Source: Leptolyngbya ohadii IS1
GTDB taxonomy: Bacteria > Cyanobacteriota > Cyanobacteriia > Elainellales > Elainellaceae
DNA: 64,000 bases
Assembly (NCBI RefSeq): GCF_002215035.1
Contig: NZ_NKFP01000006.1
Coordinates: 3,005,080 to 3,069,079, forward strand
Reading direction: 5' to 3'
Below the pieces are notes generated by a model. It searched no databases. It was not told the origin of the DNA and saw only the letters and a list, made by a program, of their open reading frames with translations. Both the position numbers and the translations under genes were made by a program. Shown piece after piece: positions 8,546 through 17,278 of this stretch (the first letter of the stretch is position 1; each line of letters opens with the position of its first letter).

Positions 8546-9794
8546 GATGGGTTAACAGATCAACGGCAGCTTGGTACTGGCGATCGGCATTGGTGGCAAT
8601 CTGATCGCGTTCGATCGGGTCGAGGGGCACAACGACATCTGGAGCAATTCCCTGCTTGTTGATGTCGCGATGGTTGGGCGTTTCGTATTTGGCGATCGTC
8701 ACCGCTAAGCCGGAGCCATCGGAGAGGCTAAAGAGCGACTGAATCAGTCCTTTGCCGAAGGTGCGTTCTCCCACAAGCTGGGCGCGTCCGTTGTCCTGCA
8801 AAGCACCCGCCAGAATTTCGCTCGCGCTTGCCGTTCCCTGATTTACCAGCACCACCAGCGGATCACTCGTTAGGGCAGTCCCTTCGTCTGTGAAGCTGTC
8901 CTGAATGCCGTTGCGGTTGACGGTATAGACGACTGTACCGCCATCTAGCCAGAGTTTTGCAATGTCAATTCCTGCCTGGAGCAGCCCACCCGGATTGCTG
9001 CGGAGATCGAGAATGTAGGCGTTTGCGCCCTGCTTTTCTAGATTTTGAATGGCGTGGGCAAGTTCGCTGCTGGCGTTGGCGTTAAACTGGCTCAGCCGAA
9101 TATAGCCAATTTGGGTTTTCTCCTTGTTTTCGTTTGGTTCGGACTTCAGTTCGGCATAGACCGGATTGAGGGTAATCCGATCGCGAACCAGCAGCACGTC
9201 TTTTGCCTGGGCTTCTTCCTGCCCGTCCTGGGCAATCGTGAGCGTCACCTGACTGCCAATCGGACCGCGCATTCTTTCTGCGGCTTCATCCAGGCTCAGC
9301 TTCACCGTCGGATAGCCGTTAATTTTGAGGATGCGATCGCGGGGCTTAATCCCTGCCTGGGCTGCGGGAGATCCTTCGATCGGGGCAATGACTCTTAGCT
9401 CACCCGTGGGATTTTCCTGGGCGATCTGGAGTCCGACCCCGGTAAGTTCGCCGGAGGTGTTGGTTTGCAGGCTGCGATACTGGTCTGGCTTTAGTAGACG
9501 GGTAAAGGGATCGTCCAGCAGTGCCAGCATTTTTTGAATTGCAGTGTAGGTCTGCTCTCGGCTCTGGAGGGGCTGTTGCAGGACTTTCTGCCGCACCTGC
9601 CACCAGTTCTGGCTGTTAAAGGAATCATCCACATAGGCGCGATCGACCAGCCGCCAAACCTCGCTGACTAACCGCTGCTCCTCCGTAAAGGCATAGGCTG
9701 AGGGAATCTGGCTCAGCAGCACCGCCACCGTGACGAAGGCAAATCCGAACGTTAATCCAATCGCTAATCCGATACGGGCAATCTGTTTTCTCAT
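8520..9794 (-). CDS. ctp: Carboxyl-terminal processing protease (S41 family)
   Basis: An exported serine protease of the CtpA/CtpB/Prc family, which trims C-terminal tails of lumenal or periplasmic proteins; CtpA matures photosystem II D1. The start at 9794 gives MRKQIARIG, a hydrophobic segment and an AYA signal-peptidase site; the longer frame to 9869 adds an unlikely leader. A PDZ domain occupies roughly residues 110-200. The Ser-Lys dyad is Ser323 in GTASASEI and Lys348 in TFGKG, with the 25-residue spacing of the family. I cannot tell CtpA from CtpB or CtpC. It is divergent from petB and overlaps the downstream HD gene. Confidence 0.9.
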   Translation of the reverse strand: MRKQIARIGLAIGLTFGFAFVTVAVLLSQIPSAYAFTEEQRLVSEVWRLVDRAYVDDSFNSQNWWQVRQKVLQQPLQSREQTYTAIQKMLALLDDPFTRLLKPDQYRSLQTNTSGELTGVGLQIAQENPTGELRVIAPIEGSPAAQAGIKPRDRILKINGYPTVKLSLDEAAERMRGPIGSQVTLTIAQDGQEEAQAKDVLLVRDRITLNPVYAELKSEPNENKEKTQIGYIRLSQFNANASSELAHAIQNLEKQGANAYILDLRSNPGGLLQAGIDIAKLWLDGGTVVYTVNRNGIQDSFTDEGTALTSDPLVVLVNQGTASASEILAGALQDNGRAQLVGERTFGKGLIQSLFSLSDGSGLAVTIAKYETPNHRDINKQGIAPDVVVPLDPIERDQIATNADRQYQAAVDLLTHHAVLAGAA

Positions 9795-10115
9795 GGGACA
9801 GATTTTAAACTGCGATCGCGGCGATCGACCAGGAAAGCACCAGAATGGCAGCGGCAGAAGTTGCCCCAAAATGCCAAAACTGAGAGGGAAAGTAAAATTT
9901 TGTGAAGCAGTCTAACTGAAAGTTGCTCGACCGATTTCACGAAATGGATGCTCCTGGAAGCCTCTCTGCCGGGAAAGATTCATGTCTGACACTGAATTTT
10001 ATCCTAGCAGAACTACCCTGAAACCCGGATCTATCAATGATTTCACCATGCAATGTGTTTTACAGCTATGTTACATTTATTGACGGTGGATAATATTCTT
10101 CGGAACTCTGGTTTC
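9795..10115. other. Divergent promoter region between ctp and petB
   Basis: About 320 bp separate the divergent starts of the protease gene and petB. It must hold both promoters. I see no clear palindrome or riboswitch. An in-frame ATG at 10053 upstream of petB is not used in my call because homologous cytochrome b6 proteins begin at the MFTKQ position. Confidence 0.5.
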
Positions 10116-10784
10116 ATGTTTACAAAGCAGGTAACGGACTCAAAAGTCTATCAGTGGTTTCAGGAGCGTCTTGAGATCCAAGCCCTTGCAGACGATATCA
10201 GCAGCAAATATGTCCCGCCCCACGTCAATATCTTCTATTGCCTGGGTGGCATTACGCTGGTCTGCTTCCTGATTCAGTTTGCGACTGGTTTCGCAATGAC
10301 CTTCTACTACAAGCCGACCGTGGCAGAAGCGTTTACTTCGGTTCAGTACCTCATGACCGATGTGAACTTTGGTTGGCTGATTCGTTCGATCCATCGCTGG
10401 TCTGCCAGCATGATGGTGCTGATGATGATCCTGCACGTCTTCCGCGTGTATCTGACGGGTGGCTTCAAAAAGCCCCGCGAGCTGACCTGGGTGACGGGCG
10501 TTGTGCTGGCAGTGATCACGGTGTCCTTTGGTGTGACGGGCTACTCGCTTCCCTGGGATCAGGTGGGCTACTGGGCGGTCAAGATCGTGTCCGGTATTCC
10601 TGAGGCAATTCCGGTAGTCGGTACAACGATGGTGGAACTGCTGCGCGGTGGTTCGAGTGTGGGTCAAGCAACCCTGACTCGCTTTTACAGCCTGCATACC
10701 TTCGTTCTGCCTTGGGCGATCGCGGTGTTCATGCTGCTGCACTTCCTGATGATCCGCAAGCAGGGAATCTCCGGTCCTTTGTAA
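10116..10784 (+). CDS. petB: Cytochrome b6 of the cytochrome b6f complex
   Basis: A thylakoid membrane protein that binds the two b hemes and the covalent c-type heme and oxidises plastoquinol between the photosystems. At 222 residues it is full length. Signature pieces are [19 protein letters not shown] (with the heme c-linking Cys), [12 protein letters not shown] and [20 protein letters not shown] (heme-ligand His residues), and [18 protein letters not shown]. The start at 10116 gives the [16 protein letters not shown]-terminus, as in Synechocystis-type b6; an upstream in-frame ATG would add 21 poorly conserved residues. petD follows after 175 bp. Confidence 0.98.
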   Translation: MFTKQVTDSKVYQWFQERLEIQALADDISSKYVPPHVNIFYCLGGITLVCFLIQFATGFAMTFYYKPTVAEAFTSVQYLMTDVNFGWLIRSIHRWSASMMVLMMILHVFRVYLTGGFKKPRELTWVTGVVLAVITVSFGVTGYSLPWDQVGYWAVKIVSGIPEAIPVVGTTMVELLRGGSSVGQATLTRFYSLHTFVLPWAIAVFMLLHFLMIRKQGISGPL

Positions 10785-10959
10785 TTCTGAATTTCTCGTT
10801 CTGATCTGAGTTCAGCATTGCTTTTAATCTCACGTCTGATTCGAGCTTGACTTCATAACAGGTATCAACTTTGGCTGACAGCTTTAGAAAATCCTGTTAT
10901 TCTTTGACCAAAACGTTTCTGAAAGATCCTCTAAAGATCCTCTAAGGAGAGCATTCAGC

Positions 10960-11442
10960 ATGGCAACTCTGAAGAAACCGGATCTCGCCGATCCCGTACT
11001 TCGCGAGAAACTGAAAAAGGGCATGGGTCACAACTACTACGGTGAACCCGCTTGGCCCAACGACTTGCTTTACGTCTTCCCCGTCGTGATTTTGGGGACG
11101 ATCGCTTGCTGCACCGCACTGGCAGTCCTCGATCCGGCAATGGTGGGCGAACCCGCTAACCCCTTCGCAACGCCGCTGGAAATTTTGCCGGAATGGTATC
11201 TGTACCCCGCGTTCCAGATTCTGCGAATTCTGCCGAACAAGCTGCTGGGTATCGCTCTGCAAACGGCAATTCCCCTCGGTCTGATGCTGGTTCCGTTCAT
11301 CGAGAGCGTCAACAAGTTCCAGAATCCCTTCCGTCGTCCCGTGGCAACCACCGTATTCCTCTTCGGTACGCTGGTGACGCTGTGGCTGGGAATTGGTGCA
11401 ACCTTCCCGATCGACAAGTCCCTGACGCTGGGTTTGTTCTAA
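10960..11442 (+). CDS. petD: Cytochrome b6f complex subunit IV
   Basis: Subunit IV has three membrane helices and completes the quinol-binding site of the b6f complex with petB. The 160-residue length is exact for the family. Motifs include [33 protein letters not shown] and the quinol-site PEWYLYP (residues ~77-83). The ribosome-binding site AAGGAGAG lies just upstream, preceded by a tandem 11-bp repeat AAAGATCCTCT. It follows petB on the same strand, as in nearly all cyanobacteria, and is presumably co-transcribed. Confidence 0.98.
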   Translation: MATLKKPDLADPVLREKLKKGMGHNYYGEPAWPNDLLYVFPVVILGTIACCTALAVLDPAMVGEPANPFATPLEILPEWYLYPAFQILRILPNKLLGIALQTAIPLGLMLVPFIESVNKFQNPFRRPVATTVFLFGTLVTLWLGIGATFPIDKSLTLGLF

Positions 11443-11528
11443 ATCTTTCTTTACAGCTAAATCATCTGAACGCCTGTGTTCCGGTCTGAGCGGTAATCGT
11501 CTTAGCAGGAGCGCAGGTGTTTTGTATA

Positions 11529-11568
11529 GGGGAATTGGGGAGTGGGGAGTAGGGAATAGGGAATGGGG
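11529..11568. repeat. Short heptamer-like repeat (GGGGAGTGGGGAGTAGGGAA)
   Basis: A tract of GGGGAAT, GGGGAGT and GGGAATA units between petD and the glycosyltransferase gene. It is the same repeat family found at 1039-1071 and 2351-2393, and its reverse complement lies within the next gene at 12727-12755. Confidence 0.7.
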
Positions 11569-11663
11569 CTTGCTCACGCGGATCTTCCTGCACCCTCATC
11601 CGTGAATTTTGCAGCGAATCTGTCAATACTAAAGGCGAAATTGAACCCGATTCGATCGCCTCT

Positions 11664-12905
11664 ATGCGTTCTTCTTCCAAATCACAAGCTCTCAACACTG
11701 CTGCGCGTCCGACGGCTACCTATCTGTTTGTGTTTCTGGAGGTGTTTTCACAGGAGGGGGGCATTCAGTCCTATGTGCAGGACATTCTAAAAAGCTATGC
11801 GGCTCAGGGAGAATTTCCCTTGGCTCAGGTGTTGCTGCTGCGCGACCGTTCTGCTGATCTTCCCACAGACCTGCCAAATCTTTCGTTTAAGAGCTTCTGT
11901 GACAAATCGCCTCAGCGGGGAAGGCTACGCTTGACGATCGCCCTACTCCGCACTTTAATTCAGCAGCGACCGCAGCGGGTGTTTTGTGGACATATTAAGC
12001 TTGCGCCGCTGGTGCGGATGGTCTGTCAGCCATTGGGCATTCCCTATACGGTGCTGACCTACGGTAAGGAAGTCTGGGAACCGCTGGCGCATCCCGAAAA
12101 AACTGCCCTTCAGCAAGCCGATCGCCTCTGGACGATTAGCCGCTATAGCCGCGATCGAGTCTGTGCTGCGAATGGAATTGATCCGGCAAAAGTGGACATC
12201 CTGCCCTGTGCGGTGGATGGCGATCGGTTTACGCCCGGTCCGGCTTTGCCCGAATTAATCGATCGCTATCAGCTTCAAGGTTCGACAGTCATCATGACGG
12301 TGGCGCGGCTCTGGTCAGGCGATATTTACAAAGGGGTGGATGTAACGCTGCGGGCACTGCCGACGATCGCGCAGGCAATCCCGAACGTGAAGTATTTGGT
12401 GATTGGACGAGGAGACGATCAGCCGCGACTGGAAAAGCTGGCAGTCGATTTAGGGATGCGCGATCGGGTGGTGTTTGCCGGATTTGTGCCCACGGCGGAT
12501 CTGGTGGCGCATTATCGTTTAGCCGATGCCTACGTAATGCCGTCCCAGGAAGGGTTTGGCATTGTGTATCTGGAAGCGATGGCTTGCGGCGTATCCGTCA
12601 TTTCTGGCGATGCGGACGGTTCCGCTGATCCACTCCAGGATGGCAGACTGGGCTGGCGAGTCCCCCACCGTGACCCCGATGCAGTTGCCGCTGCCTGCAT
12701 TGAACTCCTGCAACCGAAAGCGCAACTTCCCCACTCCCGACTCCCCACTCCCCACAATGCTGCCTGTATTGAACTCCTGCAACCGAAAGACCCCGTACAG
12801 AAAGACGATCGCTGCAATGGGGCATGGCTCCGTCAGCAAACCCTGGCGCAATTTGGTCGTCCTGCCCTGGCTCAGCGGCTCAGCGGTCTGATATCCGGAC
12901 TGTAA
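11664..12905 (+). CDS. Family 4 glycosyltransferase with an in-frame repeat insertion
   Basis: A GT-B fold, GT4-type glycosyltransferase that would move a sugar from an activated donor to a lipid, polysaccharide or other acceptor. Motifs: GGIQSYVQDI near the N-terminus, VARLWSGDIYKGVDVTL at the start of the donor domain, and the donor-binding PSQEGFGIVYLEAMACG (E-x7-E). Near residues 343-375 the peptide AACIELLQPK occurs twice. The copies flank a 38-bp C-rich repeat that keeps frame, adding 23 residues. The addition lies in the C-terminal helix after the active-site motifs, so the enzyme may still work. It has no operon partner. Confidence 0.85.
   Translation: MRSSSKSQALNTAARPTATYLFVFLEVFSQEGGIQSYVQDILKSYAAQGEFPLAQVLLLRDRSADLPTDLPNLSFKSFCDKSPQRGRLRLTIALLRTLIQQRPQRVFCGHIKLAPLVRMVCQPLGIPYTVLTYGKEVWEPLAHPEKTALQQADRLWTISRYSRDRVCAANGIDPAKVDILPCAVDGDRFTPGPALPELIDRYQLQGSTVIMTVARLWSGDIYKGVDVTLRALPTIAQAIPNVKYLVIGRGDDQPRLEKLAVDLGMRDRVVFAGFVPTADLVAHYRLADAYVMPSQEGFGIVYLEAMACGVSVISGDADGSADPLQDGRLGWRVPHRDPDAVAAACIELLQPKAQLPHSRLPTPHNAACIELLQPKDPVQKDDRCNGAWLRQQTLAQFGRPALAQRLSGLISGL
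12690..12789. repeat. 31-bp direct duplication flanking a heptamer-like repeat, inside a gene
   Basis: Bases 12690-12720 and 12759-12789 are identical except for one C/T difference. Between them (12721-12758) is a CCCCACTCCCGACTCCCCACTCCCC-type tract, the reverse complement of the intergenic G-rich repeats. The period is 69 bp, exactly 23 codons. It looks like a repeat insertion accompanied by duplication of target sequence. Confidence 0.8.
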
Positions 12906-13040
12906 CTTGTCGGTTAATAACACTTCCAATCCAGGGAGGATGCTTTATCTTGAAAGAAGTTACCCCACCTGAGAGATGATTTCGTCTGCCCTCGCTGGCA
13001 TGATGGCAAGACTGGGTTTGGGGAAGGTCAGGAGGACAAC

Positions 13041-13421
13041 GTGAATCAAAACGGCATGAGAAGCCTGCAATTTAACTTTTCAGGATTTAGCTTTTGGCTA
13101 ACCCTCCTGGCATTGATCTGGCTGTTGGGATCGATCGGCTTAGGTTGGCTGGTCAAGTCTTTCATTATTCTAATTGGCTTGATTCTGGTGATGCCGCTAT
13201 TGGCGTTTATTGGCTTCCGCTGGTGGCTTAAGCGTAATCTTGTCGTCGATCGCTGTCCCGTCTGCGACTATGAATCTGCGGCAATTAATGGCACTCAGCT
13301 CCGCTGTCCAAGCTGTAGCGAACCGCTTCAAGTTGAAAAGCGGCATTTTCATCGGCTGACCCCGCCCGGCACGGTAGATATTACGGCGATCGAAGTTCCG
13401 GTGAAGCAGATTGAGGAGTAG
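13041..13421 (+). CDS. Small membrane protein with a zinc ribbon
   Basis: A 126-residue protein. Two adjacent hydrophobic segments (residues ~15-60) are followed by a cytosolic zinc-ribbon-like pair, CPVCDYE and CPSCSEPL, 16 residues apart, and a hydrophilic tail. The start is GTG 13041, set by the strong AGGAGG 6 bp upstream. The function is unknown; similar membrane-anchored zinc-ribbon proteins occur in cyanobacteria. It stands alone, with its stop 22 bp from the convergent lipid kinase gene. Confidence 0.75.
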   Translation: MNQNGMRSLQFNFSGFSFWLTLLALIWLLGSIGLGWLVKSFIILIGLILVMPLLAFIGFRWWLKRNLVVDRCPVCDYESAAINGTQLRCPSCSEPLQVEKRHFHRLTPPGTVDITAIEVPVKQIEE

Positions 13422-13442
13422 CCTCTGTAGCGTCCGTAGTGT

Positions 13443-14363
13443 TTAAGGGCTAACCTGGGATTTTAGTCCGCTGGACGACTGAGCCGCATTTTCGATCGCA
13501 GGAACAAACACGTTTAACGCCTGCGGAACAACGCGAAACTCAGCGGGTGTGTGGGCTGTAATTTCTCCGTCAGTGTTAATGGGCAGGCGTCTGCGAGTTT
13601 GGATTCTGACTTCGCGGCAGGAAAAGCCATCCACAAACGACCAGCTTGTATGATCGCCCGATCGCATTCCCGGCAGAATGGCAAATAGCTGCCACCAGTG
13701 CTTCAAGTTCAAACTGTAGACATCGAGCTGCTGATCGTCGATCGCTGCATCGCTAGCTACGGTCATGCCGCCGCCGTAGTATCGCCCATTGCCCACCGCA
13801 ATCTGAATCGTTTTCACCCGTCGATGTTCGCCGTTGTCTAGTATCAAATCTGCGCGGAAGGGACGGGAGTGACGGAGGGCTTGCAGAGCGGCGATCGGGT
13901 AGGCGAAAATGCCCCACTTTTGTTTGGTGTCCTTGCTGAGTTTGCGAGTAATTTGGACACTTAAGCCAATACTGGCAACGTTAAAGAAATATTTGCCGTT
14001 GACACAGCCCAGATCGATCGGGGTTGTTCTTCGGTGGGTAATCACCTGGCAGGCTTCCGCCAAATCGTTGGGAATGCCGAGCGTTCGCGCCAGATCGTTT
14101 GCCGTTCCTAAAGGCAAAATGCCAAGGGGAAGTTGGGTTTCCACCAGACCGGGAATTGCTGCATTGAGTGTCCCATCACCGCCGCCTACAATTACACAGT
14201 CCACCTCGTCACGGTGCTGCCGAATCAAATCTGCGATCATATCGGGACTTTTGGGCGTCGCCTCAATCCACTCCAGCCCGCTTTTCCGCAGTTGATCGAT
14301 CGCCTCCTCCAGCTTGTCCTGTCCCTTGCGCGACTGACGGTTGACCAGCAGCAGTGCTTTCAT
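13443..14363 (-). CDS. Diacylglycerol/lipid kinase family protein (YegS-like)
   Basis: A 306-residue member of the DAGK catalytic family, which phosphorylates lipids with ATP. Seen in sequence: N-terminal LLVNRQSRKGQDKLEEA, the nucleotide-binding GGGDGTLNAAIPGL (near residues 80-93), and PLGTANDLARTLGIP. The later YGGGMTVASDAAIDD and DGEITA segments fit the C-terminal beta-sandwich. The lipid substrate is not predictable. It is convergent with the zinc-ribbon gene. Confidence 0.9.
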   Translation of the reverse strand: MKALLLVNRQSRKGQDKLEEAIDQLRKSGLEWIEATPKSPDMIADLIRQHRDEVDCVIVGGGDGTLNAAIPGLVETQLPLGILPLGTANDLARTLGIPNDLAEACQVITHRRTTPIDLGCVNGKYFFNVASIGLSVQITRKLSKDTKQKWGIFAYPIAALQALRHSRPFRADLILDNGEHRRVKTIQIAVGNGRYYGGGMTVASDAAIDDQQLDVYSLNLKHWWQLFAILPGMRSGDHTSWSFVDGFSCREVRIQTRRRLPINTDGEITAHTPAEFRVVPQALNVFVPAIENAAQSSSGLKSQVSP

Positions 14364-14503
14364 CTTGTCTACCTCCCGATCGACGATAGACTCCTACTAT
14401 GGGGCAAAAGGTGGGTGTCAGAAATCCTTCAACTGAGAGATTAAGACTAAAAACTATGAGGTCAAAATTTATGAGGTCAAAACTGCGGAATTAAAACTGC
14501 GGA

Positions 14504-15118
14504 TTAAGCTTTTTCCTCCGACCGCCATTCAGCCTCCGGTAATCTCCAGTAAACGCTCTGTTCCCGCTGCATCATTTGATAGCCAATCCACTCGCGGCGA
14601 ATGGTGGCGGCATCGGGGTGAAAGCGCTGAATCCGATCGCTCAGCTCTTTCTCGGAATAGTAGGTCTCTGGCTCAAACTGATTGACCAGCCACTTGAGAA
14701 TGACCCGGCGTTTGCGCCGACTTGCCGGAATTTCGCGCAGTTTGACCTGATGGGGGTAGCGCTGCCAGTCTCCCTCCAGATAGCTCCTCAGCACCTTTTC
14801 CTCCCAGGCATCGGGGGCGATCGGGTTTTCCTGGGCGACGACCTGCTCCACGCTCAGCAGCGATTTATTCAGATCGAGCAGCGCATCCTGATTGAGGCGG
14901 TAAAAGTGGGTGTTGCCAGCCGATCGCATCTGCACAAGCTTGAGTTCTTTGAGTTTGGCGAGGTGGTGGGAGACGGTCGGCTCTTTGAGCTGGAGCAGGG
15001 CAGCCAGTTCCTCCACGCTACATTCCCGCTGTGCCAGAAGACCAACGAGCTTAAGACGGCTCTCGTTTGCCATCACCTTAAAGAATTGCAGCAGGGTTTG
15101 GAAGTTCGCGTCTGTCAT
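14504..15118 (-). CDS. ArsR-type repressor fused to DUF2087
   Basis: Residues ~1-80 form an ArsR-like winged helix (MANESRLKLVGLL, SVEELAALLQLKEPTVSHHLAKLKELKLV). Residues ~125-195 match DUF2087 (REIPASRRKRRVILKWLVNQF and FHPDAATIRREWIGYQMMQRE). No arsenic- or zinc-binding cysteine motif is present, so the signal is not a classical metal. The architecture is known from other bacteria, but its ligand is not established. It is divergent from a KDPG aldolase gene; an inverted repeat between the two is a likely operator, so control of itself and perhaps of eda is inferred. Confidence 0.88.
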   Translation of the reverse strand: MTDANFQTLLQFFKVMANESRLKLVGLLAQRECSVEELAALLQLKEPTVSHHLAKLKELKLVQMRSAGNTHFYRLNQDALLDLNKSLLSVEQVVAQENPIAPDAWEEKVLRSYLEGDWQRYPHQVKLREIPASRRKRRVILKWLVNQFEPETYYSEKELSDRIQRFHPDAATIRREWIGYQMMQREQSVYWRLPEAEWRSEEKA

Positions 15119-15142
15119 GGGTGTCCACCCGATTTGGCAGTA

Positions 15143-15172
15143 TATCTAATTCTATCGTTTTCTAATTAGATA
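15143..15172. promoter_or_regulatory. Inverted repeat, probable ArsR-type operator
   Basis: TATCTAATT and AATTAGATA form nine-base inverted arms separated by 12 bp; the right arm overlaps a second perfect palindrome, TCTAATTAGA. The site is 25 bp before the repressor start and about 85 bp before eda, in their shared divergent region. The AT-rich dyad resembles sites bound by ArsR-family dimers. Confidence 0.55.
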
Positions 15173-15254
15173 CGTGTCGAATTAGCTAAAGCATGGCAAA
15201 ATCAGACTTCGGTTTATCAAATGACAGGCTGATTGTTACTTTGTGATTAGGTTT

Positions 15255-15830
15255 ATGTCGGCAGCATGGCTTGCGCTACTTCAGCAGCATCGATCGATCG
15301 CGGTCATTCGTGCCCCGGAAATTTCGCTGGGAGTCGAGATGGCAACGGCAACGGCAGCGGGCGGAATCCGCTTGATTGAAATTACCTGGAATAGCGATCG
15401 TCCGGCAGCTCTGATACAGCGTTTGCAAAAGCATTTGCCAGATTGTGTAATCGGGGTTGGCACTCTGCGATCGGTCAGGGATGTGGAAGAGGCGATCGCA
15501 GCAGGGGCACAGTTTTTGTTTTCCCCCTACACGGACTTTGCCATGATTGAGGCAGCCGCACGGCAGGACATCCCGATTGTAACTGGGGCACTGACTCCCA
15601 CAGAAATTATGCGGGCATGGCAGGCAGGGGCAGCGTGCGTTAAGGTTTTCCCCATTCAGGCGATGGGCGGCGCGACCTATATTCGCAGCTTGCAGGAGCC
15701 TCTAGGCGAGATTCCCCTGATTCCCACGGGCGGCGTCACGATCGCGAATGCGGCAGAATTCATTCAGGCAGGGGCGATCGCAGTGGGACTTTCAGGACAA
15801 CTTTTTCCGAAACAGGCGATCGAGTTCTGA
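15255..15830 (+). CDS. eda: 2-dehydro-3-deoxyphosphogluconate (KDPG) aldolase
   Basis: A class I aldolase of the Entner-Doudoroff pathway, splitting KDPG to pyruvate and glyceraldehyde 3-phosphate. It keeps IAVIRAPE, the catalytic Glu in EITWNS, VIGVGTL and the Schiff-base Lys in CVKVFPIQAMGG, then the phosphate-binding PTGGV and VGLSGQLFP. ATG 15255 fits homologous N-termini; GTG 15243 is an alternative. At 191 residues it stops right after LFPKQAIEF, some 15-20 residues earlier than usual. The last 71 bp overlap the convergent glycerate kinase frame, so the normal 3' end may have been lost. Confidence 0.88.
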   Translation: MSAAWLALLQQHRSIAVIRAPEISLGVEMATATAAGGIRLIEITWNSDRPAALIQRLQKHLPDCVIGVGTLRSVRDVEEAIAAGAQFLFSPYTDFAMIEAAARQDIPIVTGALTPTEIMRAWQAGAACVKVFPIQAMGGATYIRSLQEPLGEIPLIPTGGVTIANAAEFIQAGAIAVGLSGQLFPKQAIEF

Positions 15831-16704
15831 GGGGATTCAGCAGCGGCAGGAAGAGTTTGGGGTGAAGCGATCGCCAGAAATACTGCACAAATTCTTCGAT
15901 CTCAGCATCGCTCATGCCCGGCTTTCCGGTGGCTTTCATCATTTGTTCTGCCTCTTTGCGCCACTGCATCGTTAGGCGATAGTCGATCGGGTGCAGGACA
16001 ATCAGGCGATCGAGTTCGTTCCACAGCGGCAGGTAGTCGCACAGGCGATCGTTTACGTCACGGGCAAAGGCGCGATGCGAAGCAGTTTCCCCTTTAGGGT
16101 CGTCGGACTCACTTAGCACTGGGGTTCTGTCGAATAGAGCCGGATCGATCGGACGGATACCGACAAACCAGCCCTCAAACAGCACCACATCTGCGGCGGT
16201 GATCATCTGAGGTTCAATGCGATCGCCTGCGCCCTGATGCAGGGATTTGTCAAAGCGGGGAAGGGCAACGGGGGACTGGGAACTAGCCTGCCGGAGCTGC
16301 TGTAAAACCGATAGCCCCAGATCAACATCGTGGGTTCCGGGGGGACCGCGCCAGCGAAAACGGGGATCGAACTGCTGCAATAGAAGCCGATCGGCGTAGG
16401 TTTTGTAGAGGTCATCGATCGAGAGACGGCAGACCTGCAAGCCCATCTCTGAGAGAATTTCTGACAGAATTGCCGCGAGGGTGGTTTTGCCGCTGCCCTG
16501 TCCGCCCAGAATGCCCACAACCAGCGTATTCTGCACTTTGATGTTTTGCGATCGCCAGTCGGCAATTTGTTGGGCAAGGGGCATCCAGAAATTTCGGCAT
16601 AAGTCGATCGAGCAGGTTTGCCAGCCCTGTTGCTGAAAGAAGGTTTGCAGCCGCAGGAAAGCCTGTTGCAGGAAAGCTTCATTTTGAGCAATTGACTGGT
16701 TCAT
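15760..16704 (-). CDS. glxK: D-glycerate 3-kinase (cyanobacterial/plant GLYK type)
   Basis: A P-loop kinase that makes 3-phosphoglycerate from glycerate, the last step of the photorespiratory C2 cycle. Walker A GGQGSGKTT lies near residues 68-76, followed by LSIDDLYKTYADR and RGPPGTHDVDLG, and later FEGWFVGIRP. The conserved region ends near HPKLFLPLLNP. The last ~22 residues are the antisense of eda and are not family-like, so the true C-terminal tail seems replaced. The start overlaps the ycf20 stop as TAATG, which suggests translational coupling with that gene. Confidence 0.88.
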   Translation of the reverse strand: MNQSIAQNEAFLQQAFLRLQTFFQQQGWQTCSIDLCRNFWMPLAQQIADWRSQNIKVQNTLVVGILGGQGSGKTTLAAILSEILSEMGLQVCRLSIDDLYKTYADRLLLQQFDPRFRWRGPPGTHDVDLGLSVLQQLRQASSQSPVALPRFDKSLHQGAGDRIEPQMITAADVVLFEGWFVGIRPIDPALFDRTPVLSESDDPKGETASHRAFARDVNDRLCDYLPLWNELDRLIVLHPIDYRLTMQWRKEAEQMMKATGKPGMSDAEIEEFVQYFWRSLHPKLFLPLLNPLRTRSPVSEKVVLKVPLRSPLPE

Positions 16705-17060
16705 TAGCTGCCCAGCTTGAATGCTTCCACAAACAGCCCGTAGATGAGTCCCAGTTTTAAGCCATTCAGGGCATCAAGTAGGAGCGCTCGTGCAGGGGGT
16801 TGCTCCTGTGCTACAGGACGAGAACGATTGGGACGATAGACCAGCCAGCTAATAAACTCTGTGAGCAGAACCAGCAAAAACGCTTCGATGACGTCTAGTT
16901 CTGCCCTTTGTCCGGCAACGGTCGAGATTGTGGTGGCTAGAAAGTTCCCGGCGAGAACCGTAATCAGCAGCAGGGACAGCCTCCGCCAGGGGTTTTGCAG
17001 CGATCGGCTAAATTGTCCTAGCGCATTGTCTACGAGCGTACTGAGACGGGTGTTCTGCAT
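16704..17060 (-). CDS. ycf20: Ycf20-like membrane protein (DUF565)
   Basis: A small two- or three-helix membrane protein homologous to chloroplast Ycf20, which affects non-photochemical quenching in green algae; its bacterial role is not settled. The start at 17060 gives MQNTRLSTLVDNALGQF, as in relatives; an upstream in-frame start would add 12 residues. The segment NPWRRLSLLLITVLAGNFLA and later LLTEFISWLVYR are characteristic. Its stop overlaps the start of the glycerate kinase gene by one base. Confidence 0.85.
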   Translation of the reverse strand: MQNTRLSTLVDNALGQFSRSLQNPWRRLSLLLITVLAGNFLATTISTVAGQRAELDVIEAFLLVLLTEFISWLVYRPNRSRPVAQEQPPARALLLDALNGLKLGLIYGLFVEAFKLGS

Positions 17061-17278
17061 AAGCTCAGCGATCCCAGGTCTAGTGAGGCTGTCCAATAGT
17101 CTACCGCCGACTGGACTCTATCTTGAAAGCAATCTCGAAGAAGGTTCTGCGGAACCGATCGCCGCCCAATCGTCTCTACATCAATCGAAAATCCTTCCCT
17201 AATTTGTATCGAAGGATTTGTGTCAAAGACCCTGATCCCTGTCTAGATTAGAGATGGTTACGCAGGAGGGAGACCAGG

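Noticed and set aside
10140-10742. Long minus-strand open frame opposite petB
   Set aside because: petB is unambiguous on the plus strand; the frame is a by-product of its codon use.
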